Under the pieces are notes generated by a model that saw only the letters and a list, made by a program, of their open reading frames with translations, had not been told where the DNA came from and made no database searches. A DNA stretch of 64,000 bases from Actinomycetota bacterium (GTDB taxonomy: Bacteria > Actinomycetota > Acidimicrobiia > Acidimicrobiales > Palsa-688), in assembly GCA_021323695.1 (NCBI GenBank), contig JAJPKN010000073.1:1-64000 (forward strand), read 5' to 3'. Positions 23,540-32,406 of the stretch are shown in pieces. Within the stretch, counting starts at the first letter, position 1, and the number at the start of each line of letters is the position of its first letter. The translations under genes and the position numbers were made by a program.

Positions 23540-25122
23540 GTACCGGGTTGGCCCGCGGCTACCGCTCGACGCGTCCCGGGTTGGCTGGCAGGGCTGGGCG
23601 AGGCGTGCTCGGCCCGGGCGGTGACCACGTACTGGCCGCCCAGAGGCAGCCACGCCAAGGCCCGGTCCAGCTTGCTGCCGAGCTGCCCGCCCAACGGGGT
23701 GAAAAGGAAGTTGGTGCGGCCGAGGACGCTCGCTCCGGCACTTGTGAGCAGGGCGGCCGCCTGCCTGCCCCTGACCAGGACGACGCCCTTGTCCATGTCA
23801 CAGGAACGTACGGCCCACCGGGTAAGTGGGTTGAAGGGGTTGTGCTCGAAGACCGCCACCAGGCCACCAGTGCGGGCCACCCGGTGGAGCTCGGCCACGA
23901 AGTGCGCCCGGCGGGGGGTGGGCACGTGGTGCAGGGCGCAGACGGTGACCACCACGTCGAAGCTCGCGTCCTCGAAGGGCAGGACCTCGCCGTCGTACCA
24001 GTGGAACTCGGCGCCCTCGACGCTGGCCCGGGCTATGTCGAGCATCTGTTTGGAAATGTCGGCACCATGCAGTTGGCCGGCCCGGCCGGCCAGGTGGCGG
24101 CACAAGGTACCCGTGCCACAGCCGACGTCGAGGACCCGCAGGCGGCTCAGGTCGCCCAGGTGGCGCCTGGACAGGGCCTCCAGCAGCTCGGCCTTGCGCT
24201 GCGCGAAGAAGTCCGAGCCGCGGCCGGTGAACGAGATGGCTTGGTCCACCGCCCTCTCATAGTGCAGCGCGTAGGAGTCGAACTCAGCCGGCCCGGCTTC
24301 AGCCGGCTCCTTGGGCTCCCAGCGGGCCTGGGCGCGGGCCGCGACTCCTTCCAGCTGGGCAGCCGGCCTGCTCGGGTCGCCGGCCCCGTCCCGGTTGTGG
24401 GCCCCGTCTCGGCGCAACCTCCACAGGCCGCGCAGGTCCTCTACCGCCGTCTTGGCTATGCGGACCCGGGAGTCGGTGTCCTCGACCCAGCTGACGGCCA
24501 CCTCCTTTATGGTGAAGCCGTGGTGGTGGGCCAAGGCCAACAGTTCGGTGTCGAAGAACCACCCGTCGTCGGCCACCTCGGGGACCAGCTTTTGGGCTAC
24601 CTCTCGGGAGAGGGCTTTGAACCCGCACTGGGCGTCCCGCACCCCGTAGCCTAGGGCGGCCCTGGCTATCAGGTTGTACGCCCGGGACACCACTTCCCGC
24701 CTCAGGCTGCGTTGGACTCGGGAACCTTTGGCCAGCCGGGAGCCGACCGAGATGTCTGCCAGCCCGGCGATCACCGGCTCCACCAGGCGGGGGAGCGCCT
24801 CCAGGTCGGTCGAGAGGTCGACGTCCATGTAGGCGAGCACGTCGGCGTCGCTGCTGGACCAGGCCGCCTTCAGCGCTGCACCCCGGCCCCGCCGGTCGAG
24901 GCGGACAGCCCGTACTCGGGGCACAGACTCGGCCATGGCGGTGGCCAGGGCCCAGGTGGCGTCGTCGCTGCCGTTGTCCACGACGGTGATGAGCCAATCA
25001 TGGGGGCAGCGCGTGCCCAAGAAGCGGGCCAGGGCCCTTACGTTGCGTTCCAGGGAGCGCTCTTCGTTGAGGACGGGTACCGCGATGTCTATGACGGTCT
25101 TGTCGTGCGTGGGCTCGGGCAC
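23536..25122 (-). CDS. fusion of a GT2 polyprenyl-phosphate glycosyltransferase and a SAM methyltransferase
   Basis: A 528-residue two-domain protein. Residues ~8-240 are a GT2 enzyme: AVPVLNEERSLERNV, VVDNGSDDAT, the YMDVDLSTDLEAL metal site and QCGFKALSREVA, as in dolichyl-phosphate glucose/mannose synthases. A ~50-residue linker follows. Residues ~295-500 are a class I methyltransferase: VLDVGCGTGTLCRHLAG (SAM motif I), ADISKQML (motif II) and VVVTVCALHHVP. The frame is continuous across both. GTG 25122 places the GT2 domain at the N-terminus. The stop overlaps the next gene (ATGA). A likely job is making and methylating a lipid-linked sugar; order and acceptor are unknown. Confidence 0.88.
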   Translation of the reverse strand: MPEPTHDKTVIDIAVPVLNEERSLERNVRALARFLGTRCPHDWLITVVDNGSDDATWALATAMAESVPRVRAVRLDRRGRGAALKAAWSSSDADVLAYMDVDLSTDLEALPRLVEPVIAGLADISVGSRLAKGSRVQRSLRREVVSRAYNLIARAALGYGVRDAQCGFKALSREVAQKLVPEVADDGWFFDTELLALAHHHGFTIKEVAVSWVEDTDSRVRIAKTAVEDLRGLWRLRRDGAHNRDGAGDPSRPAAQLEGVAARAQARWEPKEPAEAGPAEFDSYALHYERAVDQAISFTGRGSDFFAQRKAELLEALSRRHLGDLSRLRVLDVGCGTGTLCRHLAGRAGQLHGADISKQMLDIARASVEGAEFHWYDGEVLPFEDASFDVVVTVCALHHVPTPRRAHFVAELHRVARTGGLVAVFEHNPFNPLTRWAVRSCDMDKGVVLVRGRQAAALLTSAGASVLGRTNFLFTPLGGQLGSKLDRALAWLPLGGQYVVTARAEHASPSPASQPGTRRAVAAGQPGT

Positions 25123-25321
25123 GTAACGAAGGCCCTTTCGTGTGGCTGGGTGGGTAGCGCGGCAACCGGGGCCACCGCCCCTCGGGGCAAGCTGAGCATA
25201 GCGCGGCCCTGCCTCCCTGCCCCCGATGGGACCAGCCCAGCCCCGGGCTGGGTGCCGTGCGCCGCCAACCTGTGCCTCTGAGGGGACTGGGGGCGGGCTA
25301 AAGCAAAGGGCCGGCTGTGCC

Positions 25322-25327
25322 GATAAA
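25322..25327 (+). promoter_or_regulatory. candidate -10 (GATAAA) for the GGDEF gene
   Basis: GATAAA in an otherwise GC-rich region, six bases before GTG 25334. The spacing agrees with other leaderless starts here, although the hexamer deviates from TANNNT. Confidence 0.4.
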
Positions 25328-25333
25328 TGCACT

Positions 25334-26662
25334 GTGGGGAGTTGCAGTCGTGTAGTTCTGGCGGCCCGGGCAGCACTGCTGGCCGTCACCCTGGGGCTGC
25401 TCCGGGCCCTGCGGGGGGCCTTGGCGCTGGGGCTCGAGCTGGTGGACGGCTGGCAGCGCCGGGTCGAGGCGGAGCGCTCGGCGTGCGCCCTCCTGGCCGA
25501 GCGGGCCAGGCTGACCGGCAACAGCTGGAGGGCAGCATTCGAAGCGGCTCCCGTGGGCATCGCCAAGGTCGACCTGGCGGGCCGGCTGGAGGAGGTGAAC
25601 CCGGCCCTGTGCGCCCTTTTGGGTGAACCTCGGAGCGCCTTGTGCGGACGGCGCCTCAGTGCCCTCGTGTACCCTGACGACCTGCCGGTGCTGCACGGGC
25701 CCGGGCACCCGGGCAGGTCCGGGCGTCGCCTGGCGCGCGCCGAACTGCGGCTGATCGGTGCCGGCGGCCGGTTGCGCTGGTGCGAACTGGCCTCCGTGCT
25801 GGTCAGGGACGGGCGCGGCCGCCCCGACCATGTCCTGGTGCACGTGGTAGACATAACCCGGCACAAGCGTTCCCAGGCCCAGCTGCGGGACTTGGCCACC
25901 CGCGACCCCCTGACCGGCCTGGCCAACCGTCGCTGGTTCGAGCTGCAGTTGAGCCGCCACGCACGAGCCTGCCTGGAAGACGGCCCCCGGGGTGCGGTGG
26001 TGGTCATCGACCTGGACAACTTCAAGGCTGTGAACGATACCTTGGGCCACCACGCCGGGGACCGCCTGGTGATCGAGGCCGCCGTGACCTTTCGGCGCCA
26101 CCTGCGCGACGAAGACCTGCTGGCCCGGCTGGGAGGCGACGAGTTCGCCGTGCTGCTGCGCGACGGCGGGGCCCGGGCGGCCGAGACCGTGGCCCGCAAG
26201 CTGGTGCTGGCTGCCCGGGACGAGCTGCAAACCTTCGGGGGCGTGGGCGGCCTGAGCCGCAGCAGCGGCGCCGGCGGGCGCAGGGGAGCGGGTGCGACCG
26301 AGCGGGTCGTCCCCGGAGCAGCCAGCGCGGCGGCGACCGGCGCCGGGGCCGCCAACGGAGCGGCCAGCGCCGGAGCGGCCAGTACGGGTGAGCCGTTGGC
26401 CCGGGTCACGGTGTCCGTGGGCGTCGCCCCCTTCGAGGCCCTGGCCGGCAAGGGACCGGACCAGGTCATGAGAGCGGCAGACGCGGCCATGTACTCGGTG
26501 AAACGTTCCGGCCGCAACGGCTATGCCATCTACGGCTCCCCGGGCGGCCCCCACCACGCCCGTCCGGCCCGGGTGGCTGGCCCGGGCCACCGGGCCCCGC
26601 TGGCCCGCTCCGCGCCCGCCAGGGGAGCCAGCCGCCCGGGCCTTGTCCCGGGGCGGCTGTAG
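25334..26662 (+). CDS. PAS-GGDEF diguanylate cyclase
   Basis: A 442-residue membrane-associated cyclase making c-di-GMP. A hydrophobic N-terminal helix (about residues 7-30) is followed by a PAS domain (AAFEAAPVGIAKVDLAGRL through DITRHKRS) and a GGDEF domain opening with DLATRDPLTGLANRRWF. The active site LGGDEFAVLL is intact, and RDED five residues before GGDEF fits the inhibitory RxxD site. A ~55-residue Ala/Gly/Ser-rich insertion splits the GGDEF domain before VTVSVGVAPFE. GTG 25334 is chosen from the -10 spacing; longer starts reach back to 25226. It is divergent from the GT2-methyltransferase gene. Confidence 0.88.
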   Translation: MGSCSRVVLAARAALLAVTLGLLRALRGALALGLELVDGWQRRVEAERSACALLAERARLTGNSWRAAFEAAPVGIAKVDLAGRLEEVNPALCALLGEPRSALCGRRLSALVYPDDLPVLHGPGHPGRSGRRLARAELRLIGAGGRLRWCELASVLVRDGRGRPDHVLVHVVDITRHKRSQAQLRDLATRDPLTGLANRRWFELQLSRHARACLEDGPRGAVVVIDLDNFKAVNDTLGHHAGDRLVIEAAVTFRRHLRDEDLLARLGGDEFAVLLRDGGARAAETVARKLVLAARDELQTFGGVGGLSRSSGAGGRRGAGATERVVPGAASAAATGAGAANGAASAGAASTGEPLARVTVSVGVAPFEALAGKGPDQVMRAADAAMYSVKRSGRNGYAIYGSPGGPHHARPARVAGPGHRAPLARSAPARGASRPGLVPGRL

Positions 26663-26983
26663 CAGGGGTGGCCGCGCATCCGCCGTGCCCAAAACTACCG
26701 AGGACACTGGGACTTTCCGAGGCCCTTAGGTAGGTGTGCTCAGCCTTCCAGGCACGAGACACCCAAGTACCCTCATTAGGCGACGGTAATGCGGCAATAG
26801 TGAGGGTCATCGGCAATTCCGTGACCTCCACAACTTCTGGTTGCAAGCAGCTATGGGCCGGGCGGCCCGTTGGGACGCGGGGACCAAGCCCCGTGCCATG
26901 GAAGGGCCACGGTCCCGCGGCACCACGGGTATCCCACCCCAACCCTCATTGTGGCTGTCGGTCTGGGAGGACCAGTCAGCCCT
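26663..26983. other. no gene recognised
   Basis: About 320 bp between the GGDEF gene and the C-terminus of the PH-like gene. Base composition is lower around 26700-26850, with short A/T-rich runs, but no ORF here has convincing codon use, and no RNA gene was recognised. Confidence 0.5.
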
Positions 26984-27484
26984 CTACGCCAGCGGGCAGG
27001 CCGCACCCATCGGGGCGCGCTGTGGGCAGTCCTGGTCAAGCTGGCGGTGCCGGGCACGGGTGCGCTGCAAGGTGAGGCCCCGATCGGCGTCGTGCCCCCG
27101 GCCCCGGGTGCCGCCCCGCCGGCCCGGCCCCCGTCCCAGCAACAGCCCGGCCAGTTCGGCCGCCAAGTTCACGGCGTCAGGGTGGCTGACCACGAGGCGG
27201 TCCCACCGTGCCCCTTCTATTTCCAAGACGACCGCTGGCTGCCCCGCCCTCACGGCCGCGAACTCTCGCACCCCATCGTGGCGGTGGCACCCGAGGGTGA
27301 AGGCTCCCGGCCAGGAGAAGCCCGGCCACCTCCTGAGCGACATGGCGGCCAGGGGCGCTTCCTCCACGTACACCATGCGCAGGCACTCGAGGGGGACCCG
27401 CAGGTCGCGCCGCCATGTGGCCAGCCTCTCCAGCGCTCTCAGGCGCACTACGACGTCTCGCTGGCTTATTGTCAGCTCAGCCAT
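26984..27484 (-). CDS. conserved actinobacterial PH-like domain protein, function unknown
   Basis: A 166-residue protein. Residues 1-115 resemble a small actinobacterial family with alternating beta strands: a RVPLECLRMVYV strand, a PGAFTLGCHRH turn and a PAVVLEIEGARWDRLVVS strand ending in a helix, suggesting a pleckstrin-homology-like barrel. The last ~45 residues are low complexity. No catalytic motif is seen. ATG 27482-27484 is the only good start. It lies alone, divergent from the DUF929 gene 213 bp away. Confidence 0.65.
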   Translation of the reverse strand: MAELTISQRDVVVRLRALERLATWRRDLRVPLECLRMVYVEEAPLAAMSLRRWPGFSWPGAFTLGCHRHDGVREFAAVRAGQPAVVLEIEGARWDRLVVSHPDAVNLAAELAGLLLGRGPGRRGGTRGRGHDADRGLTLQRTRARHRQLDQDCPQRAPMGAACPLA

Positions 27485-27697
27485 GCCGGCCGTCGCTTCG
27501 GGTTCACCACGGTCATCGAAGTCTACCGTTGCCCGGCTCGGAGCAGCCGTGCTGGCCTACCCGGGGGCCTCCTGCCGCCGGGGCGTGAGGGTTGCCTGAC
27601 GGTTTGACTGGGTGCCGCCCTACGGCCGCTCTCGGGGCCCCAGCATGAGCTGGTAAGCTCCTGCTGGTCAGCTCTCGGTAGGGGGAAACTGCACCTG

Positions 27698-28771
27698 ATG
27701 GCACGCACTCAACAACAGCAGGGCAAAGTCCCTCCCCGCCCGGCGGCGGGCAAAGGGCCAGTGCCGCCGCGGCCGTCGGCCCGGCGAAATGGCAGCGGGG
27801 CACCTCGGCCCAACCGGGCAGCGCCCCGGGTGTCAGCGCGGCGGGTCGCCCAGCAGCAGCGCCAGCGCAACCTCTACATGGCGGTTGGTGCTGTGGCCGT
27901 GGTCGTCGTGGTCATCGGTGCCATCTTGGGTGCCAAGTACCTGGGCGGGAGCAGCCCCGCTCACACCAAGGGGAGCCTGGCGCCCGGCGAGTTCGCCCTC
28001 CCAGCTGGGGTCGAGGCCGAGGTCACCGGGGTGCCGGCCAAGACCCTGCTGGCAGCGGCCGAAGCCGACAACCGCAAGAGCGCCTTCCCGCCCCAGCCGC
28101 TGCCTGCCAGTGCCCGCCACCTGAGCTCCGGTGGCAAGCCGGAGATCCTCTTCATCGGGGCGGAGTACTGCCCCATCTGTGCCGCCGAGCGCTGGGCGCT
28201 GGTCATGGCCCTGTCCAAGTTCGGTACTTTCAGCCACTTGGCAGGGACGAGCTCGTCCGCTGTCGACGAGTACCCGAGCACCCCCACCTTCTCGTTCTAC
28301 GGCGCCACGTACACCAGCCCCTACCTCAGCCTGGTGACGCGCGAGGTGCAGACCAACCAGCTTGACTCTTCGGGCAACTACCCCACGCTGCAGTCCCTCA
28401 CCCAGCAGCAGTCGAGCATCTTCGGCAGCCTGGACCCCTCCGGCGGTGTCCCCTTCGTGGACCTGGCCGGACGCTACCTGCTGCTCAGCGAGCAGTACAA
28501 TGCCAGCCACATCTCGGGCTGGGGCATCACCCAAGCCGCCTCGTACATGACCTCGGGCACCAACCCGACGTCCAGGGCGGCCGAGGCGGCTGCCGGGTAC
28601 CTGATCGGTGACATCTGTACCCTAACCCACAACCGCCCGGCCAGCGTCTGTTCCCTGGTGCCGGCCAACCTCCGGGGCATCACCACGTCAACGCCGCTGA
28701 GCCGTGCTCACTCGGTCGGGGGCAAGACGACTGGCGCCAAGGGCAAGGCGCCCACGGCCAAGACCTCCTAG
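27698..28771 (+). CDS. DUF929 thioredoxin-like membrane-anchored protein (first copy)
   Basis: A 357-residue protein with a basic, proline-rich cytoplasmic N-terminus, one transmembrane helix at about 61-79, and an external DUF929 domain. The domain has GAEYCPICAAERWALVMALSKFG, a thioredoxin-like CxxC at Cys158/Cys161, and a second conserved Cys pair near the C-terminus (DICTLTH and SVCSLVP). Such proteins are expected to be thiol-disulfide oxidoreductases outside the membrane. The next gene encodes a VKOR-type quinone-linked oxidase (1-bp overlap TAGTG), and a paralogue follows. ATG 27698 has a purine-rich site (gtaggggga) upstream, and TAAGCT at 27652 may be its -10. Not leaderless. Confidence 0.85.
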   Translation: MARTQQQQGKVPPRPAAGKGPVPPRPSARRNGSGAPRPNRAAPRVSARRVAQQQRQRNLYMAVGAVAVVVVVIGAILGAKYLGGSSPAHTKGSLAPGEFALPAGVEAEVTGVPAKTLLAAAEADNRKSAFPPQPLPASARHLSSGGKPEILFIGAEYCPICAAERWALVMALSKFGTFSHLAGTSSSAVDEYPSTPTFSFYGATYTSPYLSLVTREVQTNQLDSSGNYPTLQSLTQQQSSIFGSLDPSGGVPFVDLAGRYLLLSEQYNASHISGWGITQAASYMTSGTNPTSRAAEAAAGYLIGDICTLTHNRPASVCSLVPANLRGITTSTPLSRAHSVGGKTTGAKGKAPTAKTS

Positions 28772-29403
28772 TGGCCGCCCAGGCACCCGGTCGCCCTTCG
28801 TACCGCCCGGCCCCGGGCCGGCAGCCTGGCGGCCGGCCGGGTGCCACCGGCGAAGGCACCGACGGCGGCCAAGGCGCTGAGGGCGACGCCCCGCTCCTAT
28901 TGCTGCCACCCCGCTGGGCGCCACCTGCGTCGTTCGCCATATGCCTGCTGGCCCTGGCTGACTCCGCCTACCTGACCTACGCCCACTACACGGCGGCCAG
29001 GATCTTCGCCTGCCCCATCAGCTCGCACAGCTTCGTCAACTGTGCCGCCGTGACCACCGGACCTTACTCCAAGGTCTTCGGGGTACCGGTGGCTGTCCTC
29101 GGCCTGGTGTGGTCGGCAGCGATGTTGGCGTTGTGCAGCCCTCCCGCCTGGCGGGCGCCTCAGTGGCGGGCCGAGCGCTGGAGGGCCTTGGCGCCCTGGG
29201 CCGGGAGGCTGCGCCTGGTGGGGTCGGCGACCGGGGTGGGGATGGTGTTCTGGCTGGTGTACGTGGAACTGTTCAAAAAGGACCACCTTTGCGAGTACTG
29301 CACGGTCGTGCACGTCCTGACCGTGGCCCTCTTCGTGGTGGTCGTTTTTTCCGCCGCGCTGGCGGTGCCCGCCGAGGCCGAGGAGGCCTCACCCGCGCCT
29401 TGA
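28771..29403 (+). CDS. vitamin K epoxide reductase (VKOR) family protein
   Basis: A 210-residue membrane protein with four to five helices. ADSAYLTYAHY, then CPISSHSFVNCAAV (loop cysteines and the conserved Ser), GVPVAVLGLVWS, and the active-site CEYC within KKDHLCEYCTVVH match bacterial VKOR, which reoxidises thioredoxin-like partners and passes electrons to quinone. The first ~45 residues are a Pro/Gly-rich extension. GTG 28771 overlaps the stop of the upstream DUF929 gene by one base. The flanking CxxC proteins are its probable partners. Confidence 0.92.
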   Translation: MAAQAPGRPSYRPAPGRQPGGRPGATGEGTDGGQGAEGDAPLLLLPPRWAPPASFAICLLALADSAYLTYAHYTAARIFACPISSHSFVNCAAVTTGPYSKVFGVPVAVLGLVWSAAMLALCSPPAWRAPQWRAERWRALAPWAGRLRLVGSATGVGMVFWLVYVELFKKDHLCEYCTVVHVLTVALFVVVVFSAALAVPAEAEEASPAP

Positions 29404-29627
29404 CCCACAGGTGCCGGGCTGTCTCCCTCCGTAGTCTTGGCGCTGCGTTGTCAACTGGCGGTGGCCCACAGGTGCCGGGGCTGTCTGCCGACGGCATGGG
29501 CGCAGCGGCCCGGGCCGGGGACTCCGGCCCTGGTAAGGACCGGCTTTAGGCCCTATGGTGCTTGGCTTGCCTCCTCTACGGTGGCTGGGGACGACGGGTT
29601 GACTGCCGCGTCGCGAGGAAGGTGCAC

Positions 29628-30689
29628 ATGCCCAGCAGTTCGCGCAGCTACGACCGTGGCGAGCCGACAGCGTCCCCTGGTGGCCCCCTGCCGCCCCCAG
29701 GGGGGGCACCTCCCAGCGCCTCACCTCGGCCGGAGGGTGCTCCTGGCTCGCCCGGGGCGGCGGGCCATGGCGTGCCGCCCCGCCCCTCGGCACGGAGGCC
29801 AGGCCACAGGCCGGCTCGACGGTCGTCTGCCCGCCGTAGCCTCCGCCAGGCGCGCCAGCAGCGCCTTTACCTGGCCACCGGTGTCGTCGCCCTGGTGGTT
29901 GTGGTCGCCGGTGTGCTGGTCGGCTTGAGCCTGTCGGGCACGGGCAAGGGATCTGCCCAGCGGCCTTCACCGGGTGAGTTTGCCCTGCCCGCTGGGGTAC
30001 AGGCGTCGGTCGAGGCGGTACCCACGGCCAAGCTGGTGGCGGCGGCTGTTTCCAAGGCGGGCTACGCGGTGCCCTTCAGGGCGCTGCCCGCCGGGGCCCC
30101 GCTCCTGGTAACCGGGGGGAAGCCGACGATGGTGTACGTAGGTTCGGAGTACTGCCCCTACTGCGCCGCCGAACGCTGGCCCCTGGTCATGGCGCTGTCC
30201 AAGTTCGGGAAGTTCACCAAGTTGATGGGCACCACCTCGTCGGCCGTGGACCCGACCAACCCGAGCACCCCGACGTTTTCGTTCTACGGCGCCAGGTACA
30301 CCAGCCCGTACCTGAACTTCCTCACGGTCGAGGTCGGCACCAACAAGGTCGACCCGAAGACCGGCTATTACCAGACATTGGAAAAGCCGACCCCCTTGGA
30401 GCAATCGCTGGTCGACAAGTGGGACAAACCTCCCTACACGGCCCAGGCAGGCGGCATCCCGTTCGTCTACCTGGCTGGCCGCTACTTCATGACCGGGGCG
30501 CAGTACGACGCCAGCCCGGTGGCGGGCTGGCAGATGTCCCGTGCTGCCGCTTACATCACGTCGGGCACCAACCCGACCTCGTTGGGGGCCGAGGCCGCCG
30601 CCGGCTACCTGGTCGGCGAAATCTGCGCCGTTACCCACGACCGGCCGTCGGCCGTTTGCTCCTTGGTCCCGGCCAGCCTCAAGCGCTGA
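29628..30689 (+). CDS. DUF929 thioredoxin-like membrane-anchored protein (second copy)
   Basis: A 353-residue paralogue of the gene at 27698: basic, proline-rich N-terminus, one helix at about 81-101, and a DUF929 domain with GSEYCPYCAAERWPLVMALSKFG (Cys176/Cys179) plus the C-terminal Cys pair (EICAVTH, AVCSLVP). The middle diverges from copy one (KVDPKTGYYQTLEKPT), so substrates or partners may differ. ATG 29628 has a strong AGGAAGG 5 nt upstream; GTG 29622 and an ATG-like upstream start are less likely. Separated from VKOR by 224 bp, so it may have its own promoter. Confidence 0.85.
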   Translation: MPSSSRSYDRGEPTASPGGPLPPPGGAPPSASPRPEGAPGSPGAAGHGVPPRPSARRPGHRPARRSSARRSLRQARQQRLYLATGVVALVVVVAGVLVGLSLSGTGKGSAQRPSPGEFALPAGVQASVEAVPTAKLVAAAVSKAGYAVPFRALPAGAPLLVTGGKPTMVYVGSEYCPYCAAERWPLVMALSKFGKFTKLMGTTSSAVDPTNPSTPTFSFYGARYTSPYLNFLTVEVGTNKVDPKTGYYQTLEKPTPLEQSLVDKWDKPPYTAQAGGIPFVYLAGRYFMTGAQYDASPVAGWQMSRAAAYITSGTNPTSLGAEAAAGYLVGEICAVTHDRPSAVCSLVPASLKR

Positions 30690-30708
30690 GCCCGAGCCTC
30701 CCCGGGCG

Positions 30709-32301
30709 TCAGCAGGCGAGGACCGTCGCCTCCCAGGGGCCCAGTTCCAAGGCTGGCCCCAGGTGCCCGCCCACTGCCGAGGCGGAGGTGTGGCACAGTA
30801 CCTGCGCCGGGCCTGCGAGGGGCAGCTCTCGGGCCACGGGGGCCGGGGAAAGGTTGAGCACCGTGACTGTGCCGTCCAGCCGGAACGACCAGACCTGGTC
30901 GTCCAGCCACAGCCGCTCCATGGGCCCCAGCCCGCCGATCTGCCCCGACTTGCGCAGGGCGACGAGGTGGCGGCAGAGGTTGAGGGCCGATCCCGGGTCG
31001 TCTCTTTGGTGACGGACGTTGGTCGTCTGGTGGTCGCCGAACGGTAACCAGGGCTGGACGCCGGGCGGGCAGAACCCGTAGTTGTCCCCCGGCGCCCACG
31101 GCATGGGCGTCCGGCAGCGGTCCCGGCACGCCTGCCCGGGCCGGCCGCGGGTCATGAGGTCGCGTTGGCGGCCCAGGGGCACGTCCACGTCGCCCAGGCC
31201 GAGCTCGTCGCCGTAGTAGAGCACGACCGCCCCCGGGAGCGCCATGAGCAGCACCAGGGCGGCTCTGACTGCCCTTGGGTCGTCGTGGCACCAGCGGGAG
31301 GCAAAGCGGCCCACGTCATGGTTGGAGGCCGTCCACACCGGGGCGGCCCCCCGAGGCAGGGCGCTCAGCGTGCGTTCGACGACTGAAGCCAGCGGGCGGG
31401 CCTCCAGTGGCGAGAGCACAAAGGGGAAGTTGAACGCCAGGTGCAGCTCCGGTTCCTGCCTGCCCAAGTAGTCGCCGAGCTTTTTTGGGTCGAACTCCCA
31501 CGTTTCTCCTAGCAGGACCCGAGGTGGGTCGTAACTGTCGGCGACCTGTCGCCAGCGCTTGTAGACCTTGTGGACTTCGGGGCGGCGCGAGTTGTAAACG
31601 GTGCGACGGCCGCCCGTCAGTGACGCCGGGTGGTCACCGTCTCGTGGTTGGGGGTTGTCCCGCAGCGACCGGTCCTTGTACAGGCCATGGGCCACGTCGA
31701 TGCGGAAGCCAGCCACCCCGCGGCCGAACCAAAAGCGGATGATGTCCTCGAACTCCATGTGCACCCGCTCGTCCCACCAGTTGAGGTCGGGCTGGGCTGG
31801 GAGGTAGTTGTGGAGGTAGTACTCGCCGCTGGCCGGGTCCAAGGTCCACGCCGGCGCCCCAGTGGCGTCGGTCCAGTTGTTGGGGGGGCTGCCATCGGGC
31901 TTGGGCCGGGCCCATACGTAGTACCCGCGGTGCTCAGCCGAGGGGCCGCTCAAAGCGTCCACGAACCAGGGGTGGGCGCTGGAGGTGTGGTTGGGCACGA
32001 GGTCCAGCAGCACGGCGATGTGGCGCCGGCCGGCTTCTTGGACGAGGCGGTCCAAGTCGGCCATGGTCCCCAGCTCGGGGTGCACGCCTTTGTAGTCAGA
32101 GACGTCATAGCCCCAGTCGGCATCGGGCGAAGGCATCGTTGGCGAGAGCCAGATGGCGTCGACGCCCAACCAGGAAAGGTAGTCGAGGCCCTCGATGACG
32201 CCGGGCAAGTCCCCCGTCCCGTCCCCGTTGCCGTCGCGCCAGCTGCGGACGTAGATCTGGTAGAAGGTGGCCTTCTGCCACCACCGCGGGCCGGTGGGCA
32301 T
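30709..32301 (-). CDS. GH13 alpha-glucosidase / oligo-1,6-glucosidase type
   Basis: A 530-residue cytoplasmic alpha-amylase-family hydrolase. WWQKATFYQIYVRSWRDGNGDGTGDLPG is the opening block of alpha-glucosidases; the catalytic nucleophile is Asp202 in GFRIDVAHG, the acid/base Glu266 in GETWEF, and the stabiliser Asp329 in SNHDVGR. No signal peptide, so it acts on imported oligosaccharides or trehalose-like sugars; glucose released could feed PpgK. The minus-strand TAGCCT box six bases before ATG 32301 supports the start. It is convergent with the second DUF929 gene. Confidence 0.93.
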   Translation of the reverse strand: MPTGPRWWQKATFYQIYVRSWRDGNGDGTGDLPGVIEGLDYLSWLGVDAIWLSPTMPSPDADWGYDVSDYKGVHPELGTMADLDRLVQEAGRRHIAVLLDLVPNHTSSAHPWFVDALSGPSAEHRGYYVWARPKPDGSPPNNWTDATGAPAWTLDPASGEYYLHNYLPAQPDLNWWDERVHMEFEDIIRFWFGRGVAGFRIDVAHGLYKDRSLRDNPQPRDGDHPASLTGGRRTVYNSRRPEVHKVYKRWRQVADSYDPPRVLLGETWEFDPKKLGDYLGRQEPELHLAFNFPFVLSPLEARPLASVVERTLSALPRGAAPVWTASNHDVGRFASRWCHDDPRAVRAALVLLMALPGAVVLYYGDELGLGDVDVPLGRQRDLMTRGRPGQACRDRCRTPMPWAPGDNYGFCPPGVQPWLPFGDHQTTNVRHQRDDPGSALNLCRHLVALRKSGQIGGLGPMERLWLDDQVWSFRLDGTVTVLNLSPAPVARELPLAGPAQVLCHTSASAVGGHLGPALELGPWEATVLAC

Positions 32302-32307
32302 GGCCCA

Positions 32308-32313
32308 AGGCTA
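32308..32313 (-). promoter_or_regulatory. -10 element of a leaderless promoter (TAGCCT)
   Basis: On the minus strand TAGCCT, then tgggcc, then ATG 32301 of the GH13 gene. Same hexamer and spacing as at 8431. Confidence 0.6.
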
Positions 32314-32406
32314 GTGGCCTTCCCCCGCCCCCCTGGACGGGTGCCGGCCGGGCCTGCACGGCCCTCAGGGGCGATAGGCGCTTCCCCCGCTCTCCTGGAG
32401 GGGTGG

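Noticed and set aside
26734-27075. 113-codon + strand ORF
   Set aside because: No family, biased composition, and it overlaps the better supported PH-like gene on the other strand.
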